Assembly: GCF_001273925.1 (NCBI RefSeq)
Contig: NZ_LIGG01000001.1
Span: forward strand, 188,629-223,310
Length of the DNA: 34,682 nt
Origin: Bacillus sp. FJAT-27251
GTDB lineage: Bacteria; Bacillota; Bacilli; Bacillales; Cytobacillaceae
Reading direction: 5' to 3'
Numbering within the stretch: the first letter of the stretch is position 1; each line of letters opens with the position of its first letter. Positions 17,116-24,143 of this stretch are shown here, piece by piece. A program made the position numbers and the translations under genes. Under the pieces are notes generated by a model. That model did no database searches. It saw nothing but the letters and a program-made list of their open reading frames with translations, and had not been told where the DNA came from.

Positions 17116-17130
17116 TGAAAATGATTATCA
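17116..17130. promoter_or_regulatory. Fur box 2
   Basis: TGAAAATGATTATCA, again 14 of 15 to the 7-1-7 Fur model, and 17 of 19 to GATAATGATTATCATTATC over 17117-17135. It lies between the putative promoter and the start codon of the binding-protein gene. Confidence 0.9.
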
Positions 17131-17156
17131 TTAACATTCAAGGAGGAATTACCGCA

Positions 17157-18119
17157 ATGAAAACACCCAGGTACATACTAATTTTGCTTTCCCTGGCAAC
17201 GATTTTGCTGCTGGCGGCCTGCGGAGGCAATAACGAAGAGAAGGCTGAAGAACCAAAGCCAGATAAACAGGAAGCCACTAGCTATACAGTGGAAAATGCG
17301 ATGGAAACCGTCACGCTCGACAAAACGCCGGAGAAAGTGGTCATCCTTACCAATGAAGGAACAGAAGCTTTACTGGCACTTGGCGTCACTCCTGTTGGAG
17401 CCGTTCAGTCGTGGACTGGCGATCCATGGTATAACCATATAGCCGAGGACATGAAGGATGTCCAGGTTGTAGGGGTGGAAAGCCAAGTGAACGTGGAAGC
17501 CGTCGCTGCCCTTAAGCCTGATTTGATCATTGGAAATAAAATGCGGCATGAAGATATTTATGAACAGCTTAATGCAATCGCCCCTACTGTTTATTCGGAA
17601 ACACTTCGCGGAAACTGGAAGGAAAACTTTGAACTGTATGCAAAAGCAGTAAATAAAGAAGAAGAAGGCAAAAAGGTGATCGCGGACTATGATAACCGCA
17701 TTGAAGATCTGAAAGGCAAGCTTGGGGATCAACTTCAAAAAGAAGTTTCCATGGTCCGATTCATGGCAGGAGATGTCCGGATCTATCACAAGGATAGTTT
17801 TTCAGGAGTGATCCTGGACCAAATTGGTTTTGCTCGCCCTGAAAGCCAGGATGTGGATGATTTTGCCGAGAAAAATGTAACGAAAGAGAGAATCCATGCA
17901 ATGGACGGCGATATCCTCTTCTATTTCACCTATGAAGAGGGAAATGGAGAAGCCACCCAATTGGAAAAAGAGTGGATTGAGGATCCATTGTTCGAAAACC
18001 TAGAAGTAGCCAAGAACGGTGAAGTCCACAAGGTAGATGACGCAATTTGGAACACCGCCGGAGGAGTCATTGCCGCCAACCTTATGCTTGATGATATCGA
18101 AAAATATTTTCTTCCATAA
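17157..18119 (+). CDS. yfiY: Siderophore-binding lipoprotein (YfiY-type)
   Basis: 320 residues from ATG 17157, with AAGGAGG upstream. Lipoprotein signal with LLAAC lipobox (Cys about 22), an acidic linker, then a FepB/FhuD-like two-lobed binding fold. VVILTNEGTEALLALGVTPVG and VEAVAALKPDLIIGNK are typical of PF01497 proteins. It captures ferric hydroxamate outside the membrane and delivers it to the permeases encoded divergently. Controlled by the two Fur boxes upstream; a strong terminator follows at 18140-18163. Confidence 0.93.
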   Translation: MKTPRYILILLSLATILLLAACGGNNEEKAEEPKPDKQEATSYTVENAMETVTLDKTPEKVVILTNEGTEALLALGVTPVGAVQSWTGDPWYNHIAEDMKDVQVVGVESQVNVEAVAALKPDLIIGNKMRHEDIYEQLNAIAPTVYSETLRGNWKENFELYAKAVNKEEEGKKVIADYDNRIEDLKGKLGDQLQKEVSMVRFMAGDVRIYHKDSFSGVILDQIGFARPESQDVDDFAEKNVTKERIHAMDGDILFYFTYEEGNGEATQLEKEWIEDPLFENLEVAKNGEVHKVDDAIWNTAGGVIAANLMLDDIEKYFLP

Positions 18120-18139
18120 TACAGGAACAGTTTCTTTTA

Positions 18140-18163
18140 AACCCGCAGGTTTTTCTGCGGGTT
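18140..18163 (+). terminator. Terminator after the yfiY-type gene
   Basis: ACCCGCAG...CTGCGGGT (8-bp stem, loop GTTTTT) followed by TATTTGTTTTTC. Confidence 0.88.
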
Positions 18164-18231
18164 ATTTGTTTTTCATAAACATTCCTGTTTTGGCAAAGAA
18201 TAAAGCCAAACTAGTGGAATGGTGAGGCTGG

Positions 18232-19776
18232 ATGGGCAATTTTTTCAAGAAAAAAACTAAAACCAAACTTAAGGACAAGCAATCGCCGGGGGCGGAAAAA
18301 CAACAAGGTTCTTCAAAGTCCCTATCCTCCGAAAATTGGGAGGCGGCGCTTTCAAAGTCAAATGATTTCAAAAAAATGCACTATATCAGCCAAAAGTCGG
18401 GCCGGCCATTTACCTTGGTGTTTGTTTCAACCCTTGTAGATGACGCCAGTATCAACGAGTTCATCCTGCCGGGCTTGCTAACCGGAGACTTTTACGAAGC
18501 CGCCGACGTTAAAAAGCTGGTTCCAGCAGCCGATGTACAGCTATCATCTGATTCAAAGGATATAGAAACAAAACTTCTAAGCGGCTACGTGATGTTGACC
18601 ATTGGCGAAAATATAAACGAACTGGTCTTCATTGCCGCAAAAAAACAGATCAACAGATCCATATCTCCTCCTGAAGTGGAATTCAGCGTAATTGGCCCAA
18701 AGGAAGCCTTCGTTGAATCGATTGACCAAAACCTGTACCTGATCAGAAAACGCCTGCCTATTAAGGAGCTTGTAGTTGAAAATTTGCAGGTAGGCAAATT
18801 GTCAAAAACACATGTAGCCATTCTCTATATTGATCATCTTGTTGATAGAACCAATGTGCAAACCGTGATTCAGAGAATCAAGGATATTGAGTTTGATGAA
18901 ATTTCCGACAGCTCTTACATTGTCCAGATGATTTCCGACAATGAAAATTCACCTTTTCCCCAGCTTCTGGATTCGGAGAGGCCCGATCGAATTTCGGCCG
19001 TGCTCGCCGAAGGAAAAGTGGCTATCCTTGTAGATGGGTCACCGCATGCATTGTTGGGGCCGACAACCTTGACGGAATTCTACAGCTCGTTTGAAGATTA
19101 CTATCTAAACTGGATTATTTCTGTTTTTTTTCGGCTTATCCGTTTTTTTTCCGTTATATTTTCACTTCTGGTTACACCGGTTTACGTGGCCGTTCTCTCT
19201 TATCATTATGAATTGATTCCAAAAGATCTGCTGGGCACACTGATTACGTCCAGAAGGGTTGTTCCTTTTCCTCCAATCATTGAAGCTTTGATCCTTGAAC
19301 TGACCATTGAACTGCTGCGCGAGGCAGGTGCACGCCTTCCGACAAAGGTCGGCCAGACCATTGGCATTGTGGGTGGAATCGTCATCGGAACGGCTTCCGT
19401 CGAAGCGGGGCTGACAAGTAACGTGCTGCTGATCATTATTGCGCTGGCTGCGCTGGCCTCATTCACGACTCCTATCTATAGGATGGGCAATACCATCCGG
19501 CTTCTGCGATTTCCTTTTTTGCTGATGGCGGAATTATGGGGTCTCGTCGGAATCCTGATTGGCTTTGCCTTTTTGCTGACACATCTTCTCCGGCTTACTT
19601 CCTTGGGAAGGCCGTATCTGGAACCTATGTATCCCCCAAGGGTTTCCGATTTCAGGGATGCCATCGTAAGGCTTTCATTCAAGAAACAGTCCAAACGCCC
19701 TAAGTTTTTAAGAACAGAAAATACTGCCCGTTTTAGCAAGAATAAAGGAGAACAAAAAAAGGACATCGATGAATAA
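18232..19776 (+). CDS. GerA-family spore germinant receptor, A subunit
   Basis: 514 residues. The N-terminal ~270 residues form the soluble GerAA-type region after a Lys-rich start. The C-terminal half has five or so membrane helices (from about 295) with the conserved segment PFPPIIEALILELTIELLREAGARLP (about 345-370) and GQTIGIVGGIVIG. In the spore inner membrane the A, B and C subunits form a ligand-gated channel that opens on small-molecule germinants. ATG 18232 follows GGTGAGG. First gene of a three-gene operon; expression in the forespore under sigma G is expected from the family, but I found no clear sigma G promoter. The germinant cannot be told from sequence. Confidence 0.95.
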   Translation: MGNFFKKKTKTKLKDKQSPGAEKQQGSSKSLSSENWEAALSKSNDFKKMHYISQKSGRPFTLVFVSTLVDDASINEFILPGLLTGDFYEAADVKKLVPAADVQLSSDSKDIETKLLSGYVMLTIGENINELVFIAAKKQINRSISPPEVEFSVIGPKEAFVESIDQNLYLIRKRLPIKELVVENLQVGKLSKTHVAILYIDHLVDRTNVQTVIQRIKDIEFDEISDSSYIVQMISDNENSPFPQLLDSERPDRISAVLAEGKVAILVDGSPHALLGPTTLTEFYSSFEDYYLNWIISVFFRLIRFFSVIFSLLVTPVYVAVLSYHYELIPKDLLGTLITSRRVVPFPPIIEALILELTIELLREAGARLPTKVGQTIGIVGGIVIGTASVEAGLTSNVLLIIIALAALASFTTPIYRMGNTIRLLRFPFLLMAELWGLVGILIGFAFLLTHLLRLTSLGRPYLEPMYPPRVSDFRDAIVRLSFKKQSKRPKFLRTENTARFSKNKGEQKKDIDE

Positions 19777-19796
19777 GAAGGAAGGCAGGGAGAAAA

Positions 19797-20885
19797 ATGC
19801 GGGAAAAAATTGAAGAAAGGTTTCAAATATCACCGTTCCTCGCCCTCTATGCTATTGTCTCCATGCAGATTGGCATCGGCGTCCTCGGGTTTCAACGGAT
19901 AATCTCAATGGAGGCCGGTTATGACGCCTGGATTTCTGTGCTCCTAGCGGGAATCAGCATCCATTCCATTGTGTGGATGATGTACAAGATTTGTGAAACA
20001 GTTGACGGAGACGCGGTTACTGCCCATTTTTTCGCTTTCGGCGGCATAATTGGCAAGGGAGTCAGCTTCCTTTTCATCCTGTATTTCATTATTTTATCCA
20101 CCGCCATTCTGCGCGGCTATATCGAAGTCATCCAGGTCTGGGTTTTTCCCGAACTTAGTGTATGGGGCTTTGCTGCCTTATTTTTGGTCCTGGTTATCTA
20201 TATCATCTATGGAGGTTTTCGGACCGTTGTCGGCATTGCTTTTTTCGGGATTGTGCTGCCAGCTTACCTGCTGCTTGTTTTCGGATTCACCTTCAAGTAT
20301 TCCGAATTTAGCAACCTCCTCCCCATCCTGGACCATACGCCCATCCAATTATTAAAGAGCTCTTATCACATGTCGCTGACCTATACGGGATTTGAAATCC
20401 TGCTGTTTATTTATCCTTATATAAAAAAACCGGAACAATCCAAGAAATGGGTCCACTTTGGAGTGCTTATCACCACTCTGTTCTATACAGCACTCGCAGT
20501 CATTACCTTTGCTTATTTCTCTGAGACGTTGCTTCAGAAGTCGATTTGGGCCACCCTTGAAATGTGGAAAATTGTCAATTTGCCCTTCGTCGAAAGGTTC
20601 GAATACATTGGGATTGCCAACTGGGTCCTCATTATTCTGCCTAATGTCTGCCTTTGCATCTGGAGTGCCAGCAAAATCATGAAACGGATTTCCCCTTTAA
20701 GACAGCGAAGAGCAGTGCTGATTATTGCCCTTGTTTGTTTAGTCATCATCGGGCTCCTGGATACACGCCAGAAAGTCAATATGTTCATGGATCTCACTGG
20801 AAGGATGGGCTTTATCCTCAACTATCTGTACGTCCCGTTCCTGTTTGTCTCAGTGCTGATTGCCAGGAAGGTGAAAAAGAAATGA
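19797..20885 (+). CDS. GerA-family spore germinant receptor, B subunit
   Basis: 362 residues with about ten hydrophobic helices; APC-superfamily spore-germination permease (GerAB type). This subunit binds the germinant in characterised receptors. Typical N-terminus QISPFLALYAIVSMQIGIGVLGF and C-terminus near LNYLYVPFLFVSVLIARKVKKK. It starts 20 bases after the A subunit stop with GGCAGGGAG upstream, and its stop overlaps the start of the C subunit (ATGA). Confidence 0.95.
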   Translation: MREKIEERFQISPFLALYAIVSMQIGIGVLGFQRIISMEAGYDAWISVLLAGISIHSIVWMMYKICETVDGDAVTAHFFAFGGIIGKGVSFLFILYFIILSTAILRGYIEVIQVWVFPELSVWGFAALFLVLVIYIIYGGFRTVVGIAFFGIVLPAYLLLVFGFTFKYSEFSNLLPILDHTPIQLLKSSYHMSLTYTGFEILLFIYPYIKKPEQSKKWVHFGVLITTLFYTALAVITFAYFSETLLQKSIWATLEMWKIVNLPFVERFEYIGIANWVLIILPNVCLCIWSASKIMKRISPLRQRRAVLIIALVCLVIIGLLDTRQKVNMFMDLTGRMGFILNYLYVPFLFVSVLIARKVKKK

Positions 20886-21943
20886 AACTTTCAATTTTCC
20901 CTCTTTTAATAGTTAGCATCATGATGCTGGCAGGGTGCGTGGAAAAAGAGGTAATCGATGATGTCAATATCGCCATGGGACTGGGGTATGATTTGGAAGG
21001 CGATGAAGTTTTGGGAACGGCGATGATTCCCGTCTACAAGGCAGAATCGATTGAAAACTTTATCTTTAGCTCAAAAGGGAATATCAGCCGTGAGCTTGTT
21101 TTTCGGATGCGGCATAAATCGGGACAGCCGATTGTGACCGGCAGCCTGGAAATCGCCTTTTTCGGGGATAAACTTGCCAAAAAAGGCATTGTTTCTTTTA
21201 TTGATGCCTTCCAAAGGGATCCAAGCATTGGGTCAAGGGTCTATCTGGCCGTAGTGGATGGAACTGCGCAGGATGTCCTTAAAGGCTCCTACGGAAACAG
21301 GGGAAATGCGGACTATTTCTCCGGCTTGTTTCAGCATAACGAGGAACAAGGCAACCTTCCATTAACCAACATCCACCAGTTTTTGTTTGATTATTACCAG
21401 AATGGGCAGGACCCATTTCTCCCCCTTTTAAAGAAGAGAAAAGACCTCGTGGAAATCACCGGTCTTGCCGTGTTTAAGGATCAAAACATGGTTGAAACGG
21501 TCTCCGCCGATGAAATGTTTTACTTTAAGCTCATAAATGATAAATTCAGCAGAGGCACCGTCAGGACCGAAATCAACAGTGATGAAGTGATTGTAAGGAA
21601 CATAATGTCAAATCATAATATGAAATTATCGGGACGAAACCCATGGGAGGTTACCGTTCATATTACTGTAAATGGAACCATACAGGAATATTCCGGCAGC
21701 AGTTTCATGGGCCCTAAAGAAGTAAAGAAGGTACAAAAAGCACTGGAAAAGCAAATCGAGGAAGAATCTTTAAAACTGATTACCAGATTGCAGGAAAATA
21801 AAGTGGATCCATTCGGATTTGGCCATTTTGCCAAGACCAGAACCCGAGGTTTTAATTTCAAAAAATGGGAAAGTGATTACCCAAATGCTAAGTTCAAAGT
21901 AAAAGCCAATGTCATTATAAAAGAGGTTGGAATAGTGGAATAA
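20882..21943 (+). CDS. GerA-family spore germinant receptor, C subunit (lipoprotein)
   Basis: 353 residues from ATG 20882, overlapping the B subunit stop and preceded by GGAAGGTG. Lipoprotein signal MKLSIFPLLIVSIMMLAGC, so Cys19 is the lipidated residue. The rest is a Ger(x)C three-domain protein (for example DDVNIAMGLGYDLEG near the start). It lies on the outer face of the spore inner membrane with the A and B subunits. Repeat copy C begins 5 bases after the stop, with no separate terminator between. Confidence 0.95.
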   Translation: MKLSIFPLLIVSIMMLAGCVEKEVIDDVNIAMGLGYDLEGDEVLGTAMIPVYKAESIENFIFSSKGNISRELVFRMRHKSGQPIVTGSLEIAFFGDKLAKKGIVSFIDAFQRDPSIGSRVYLAVVDGTAQDVLKGSYGNRGNADYFSGLFQHNEEQGNLPLTNIHQFLFDYYQNGQDPFLPLLKKRKDLVEITGLAVFKDQNMVETVSADEMFYFKLINDKFSRGTVRTEINSDEVIVRNIMSNHNMKLSGRNPWEVTVHITVNGTIQEYSGSSFMGPKEVKKVQKALEKQIEEESLKLITRLQENKVDPFGFGHFAKTRTRGFNFKKWESDYPNAKFKVKANVIIKEVGIVE

Positions 21944-21947
21944 GAAA

Positions 21948-22254
21948 AGCGGAAGCCTTGATCAGCCCCGACAAGCGCTGGAGGGCCAGCTGATGAAGTC
22001 GTTCTTTGACTTCAACAGCTGGACCGAATTAGAAAAGCGGTGCCGACTGTTTAGGAGCGACAAGCGTAAGACAGAATCCGCAGGAAGGCGTTTTTTGCCT
22101 TCTGAAGGATTATGGCTTACGACTCGAGCTCCTAGGAGGCAAAGCCAGACAAGTGACTCGAGCTGCTCAAAGCTACGCTTATCGCAAGATACTCGAGGAA
22201 GTAACTCGAGGGTGAAAACTGGCTAGGTGCTGGAGCTGGACAGTTATCTAAGTG
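21948..22254. repeat. Modular structured intergenic repeat, copy C (long form)
   Basis: Same start and end modules as copies A and B, and the same nested stem as copy A, including CGTAAG/CTTACG and TAGGAGC/GCTCCTA pairing. About 60 extra bases after GACTCGAG contain further ACTCGAGG/TAACTCGAG motifs. It begins 5 bases after the germinant-receptor C subunit stop, so it forms the 3' untranslated end of that operon. Confidence 0.88.
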
Positions 22255-22277
22255 CAGAAGCTTATCTTTTTTCCATA

Positions 22278-22315
22278 GAAAAGCGCAAGCGCCTTGCAAG
22301 GCACTTGCGCTTTTC
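22278..22315. terminator. Terminator between the ger operon/repeat C and rodA
   Basis: GAAAAGCGCAAG-GCCTTGCAAGGC-CTTGCGCTTTTC: a nearly perfect long stem with A and T flanks, able to work in both directions. Its left arm AAAAGCGCAAGCGCCTTG is identical to the first 18 bases of repeat copy A. Confidence 0.8.
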
Positions 22316-22320
22316 TTTTC

Positions 22321-23493
22321 TTAATCCGATGTGGAAAACATGTATTTTTTATGATGGTATCTGATGGAGAAGATTAGACTGATGGCGAACATATTCCCCA
22401 TCAGGGAGCTTCCCCCATAGCTGACAAACGGGAGCGGGATTCCCGTAATGGGCAGCAAGCCGATCGTCATTCCAATGTTTTGGAACACATGGAAGGTAAT
22501 CATGCTGATAACTCCGACACAAAGGTAGGTATAGAAATCGTTTTTTGTTTCCATGCCAATTTTCGTAATCTGATAGATGAGAAGGAAAAACAAGCTGATC
22601 AAAATGCTCGCACCTACGAACCCGAACTCCTCCCCAATGATACTGAAGATAAAATCAGTATGGCTCTCAGGCAAGTAGACCTCCCGGGTCCCATACCCTT
22701 TTCCGGTGGTCTCCCCCGAGCCGATTGCCAGCAGTGAGCGGGTCAGCTGAAACCCTGTGGTGCTCTGGTAATTATAAGGGTCAAGCCAGGAATAGATACG
22801 GCCGAACTGGTACTGCTTGACGCCAAGGTATTTTTCAAGCAGCTCCGGCTTCCAAAGGACAAGATAAAAAATCGCCGCAATTAAAGTGACCCCCACACCA
22901 AAGATGGGACCCAGGATTTTCCATGAAATCCCGGAAATAAAAATCATTCCGAGCATAATGGCAATAAAAACAAGTGATGTACCCAAATCGGGCTGCTGCA
23001 TCACAAGAAGCAGAGGCAGCATCGTCACCAAGCCAATTTTAATCAACAGCCAAAAATCGGAAGAAATTGTTTTGACCGGATTCTTTTGATGATGGTCGAA
23101 AATGACTCGGGCCAGAGCCAGAATGATGAACACTTTGACCAGCTCGGATGGCTGGATGGAACCGGCGCCCGGCAGGACATACCAGCTTTTCGCACCGTTG
23201 ATGACAGGTGCAATTTTGGCAGGTGCGACAATCAGGAATCCGAGCAGGGCAATCCCAAGGCCGTAAGCAAACCAGGTCAGCTTCTTGAGCTGGTCCGAAT
23301 CGAGCCTCATGACTACGCCAATTATAAACATGCCTACCCCATACCAGACAATCTGCTGAGCTAAAAAGTTTTTCCCATACTGTCCTGTCGTCTGGGCACT
23401 ATATATCGAAATGCAGCTTACTAAAAAAAGCAGGAACAAAATCATAACCAGGCCATAATCAAGCCGGGAATTGTTATTTGGATTGGAAGTCAT
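22321..23493 (-). CDS. rodA: RodA/FtsW/SpoVE-family (SEDS) peptidoglycan glycosyltransferase, RodA-like
   Basis: 390 residues, about ten membrane helices. SEDS hallmarks: NGAKSWYVLPGAGSIQPSE (about 99-117), LPESHTDFIFSIIGEEFGF with the conserved acidic region, and the C-terminal signature NIGMTIGLLPITGIPLPFVSYGGSS. SEDS proteins polymerise lipid II with a class B PBP; RodA does so in side-wall growth. The sequence is closer to RodA than to FtsW or SpoVE by eye, but a second RodA paralog is common in Bacillus. ATG 23493-23491 follows AAAGGAG. It is monocistronic, with promoter at 23532-23560. Confidence 0.88.
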   Translation of the reverse strand: MTSNPNNNSRLDYGLVMILFLLFLVSCISIYSAQTTGQYGKNFLAQQIVWYGVGMFIIGVVMRLDSDQLKKLTWFAYGLGIALLGFLIVAPAKIAPVINGAKSWYVLPGAGSIQPSELVKVFIILALARVIFDHHQKNPVKTISSDFWLLIKIGLVTMLPLLLVMQQPDLGTSLVFIAIMLGMIFISGISWKILGPIFGVGVTLIAAIFYLVLWKPELLEKYLGVKQYQFGRIYSWLDPYNYQSTTGFQLTRSLLAIGSGETTGKGYGTREVYLPESHTDFIFSIIGEEFGFVGASILISLFFLLIYQITKIGMETKNDFYTYLCVGVISMITFHVFQNIGMTIGLLPITGIPLPFVSYGGSSLMGNMFAISLIFSIRYHHKKYMFSTSD

Positions 23494-23531
23494 CGCTTTT
23501 TCTCCTTTAGTGAAGAACTGTACAATACTTC

Positions 23532-23560
23532 ATTATATTTTTATCGACAAAAAATAACAA
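23532..23560 (-). promoter_or_regulatory. Probable rodA promoter
   Basis: TTGTTA (23560-23555), 17 bases, TATAAT (23537-23532) on the minus strand, about 38 bases upstream of the start codon. Confidence 0.7.
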
Positions 23561-23606
23561 CATTCAAGTGTACTTTGGGTATTTTTACATACCTGTTTTT
23601 ACCTTA

Positions 23607-23648
23607 CACAAAGAAAAGCACATCCCGGGGATGCGCTTTTTCTTTGTG
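23607..23648. terminator. Bidirectional terminator after the HesB-like gene
   Basis: CACAAAGAAAAGC and GCTTTTTCTTTGTG flank CATCCC/GGGATG, giving a stem near 19 bp. It starts one base after the HesB-like stop (23650). That placement supports the downstream TGA, not the internal one, as the real end of the gene. Confidence 0.88.
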
Positions 23649-23649
23649 G

Positions 23650-23922
23650 TCAGCAGCTGCTGCCGCCCAAAACAACAAGGCCATCGTTTACCTCATCGTA
23701 TTCGAGAGTATATTGTTCGGCTTCCTCGCCAATTCTTTTGTCGATGGCAACCTGAATGCCATTTTCTTTTTTCACTAGATCATCTTCTTCCGGCTCATCC
23801 AGAGCCAGTCCAATCTGTGGGCCGCCTCAGCCATAGCCTGCAAAAAAGATGCGGATTCCCGCCGCCTGGCGCTCTGCAAGGATTTCTTCAAGCATAACGC
23901 GCGCTTTATCTGTAATCTTCAT
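23650..23922 (-). CDS. HesB/IscA-like protein, probable selenoprotein (Sec32 at in-frame TGA)
   Basis: 90 residues if TGA 23829-23827 is read as selenocysteine. ATG 23922-23920 follows AAAGGAAAGTGG. The part before the TGA is MKITDKARVMLEEILAER followed by QAAGIRIFFAGYG; after it comes GGPQIGLALDEPEEDD and 40 more residues ending VVLGGSSC, then TGA 23652-23650 and at once a terminator. Both halves fit one small HesB-like (A-type Fe-S carrier-related) fold. The TGA falls in the FAGxG-x-GGPQ loop, where relatives have Cys. HesB-like is a known prokaryotic selenoprotein family. A SECIS-like stem-loop lies 19-37 bases after the TGA. The only other thiol is the C-terminal Cys90, so a Sec/Cys redox pair is possible. 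The alternative is a recent nonsense mutation. Confidence 0.8.
23790..23808 (-). promoter_or_regulatory. Candidate bacterial SECIS element
   Basis: In the mRNA, CUGGCUC-UGGAU-GAGCCGG forms a 7-bp stem (one U-G pair) with a 5-base loop. The loop lies 26-30 bases after the UGA and has G at its second position. Bacterial SECIS elements have a short stem-loop just inside the coding region, an apical loop about 16-37 bases from the UGA, and a G in the first two loop bases; this fits. SelB binding is not proven. Confidence 0.7.
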
Positions 23923-24030
23923 TTCCACTTTCCTTTCCCTTAGGGGTATTTCCATATTACCACGATGATAATATTGAAATACAGCAACCTGCTCATCTTC
24001 TAATTTCGCCTTCAAATTTCGTCTAATTCA

Positions 24031-24080
24031 TGAACAAAACTTAACAGGACTTAACAAAACTTAACGATATTTAACAAATG
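24031..24080. repeat. Five 10-bp iterons (TTAACA-type) upstream of the tungstate regulator
   Basis: Consecutive exact 10-base blocks: TGAACAAAAC, TTAACAGGAC, TTAACAAAAC, TTAACGATAT, TTAACAAATG. The last four share TTAAC at 24041, 24051, 24061 and 24071. One block per helical turn puts all on one DNA face, as for a cooperative regulator. They lie in the 221-base gap between the HesB-like gene and the HTH-PBP regulator. Candidates are the regulator itself or PhoP (TTAACA-type direct repeats). Confidence 0.8.
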
Positions 24081-24143
24081 TCACACTTTTCAAGCAAGTT
24101 TTCAGTTATTCTGTTATTAGAGTGAACAGGGAGGTGAAAAACC

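Noticed and set aside
18164-18231. Sigma G promoter before the germinant receptor operon
   Set aside because: CAAACTA resembles a sigma G -10, but no matching -35 stands at 17-18 bases; the evidence is too weak to list.
23827-24015. 62-residue gene ending at the internal TGA (or a HesB pseudogene)
   Set aside because: The sequence after the TGA keeps an intact, family-like frame of 58 codons ending next to a terminator, and the upstream extension before ATG 23922 lacks a binding site. Read-through as Sec explains more.
23923-24143. Regular sigma-A promoter for the HTH-PBP regulator or the HesB-like gene
   Set aside because: No -35/-10 pair with acceptable spacing could be defended on either strand.
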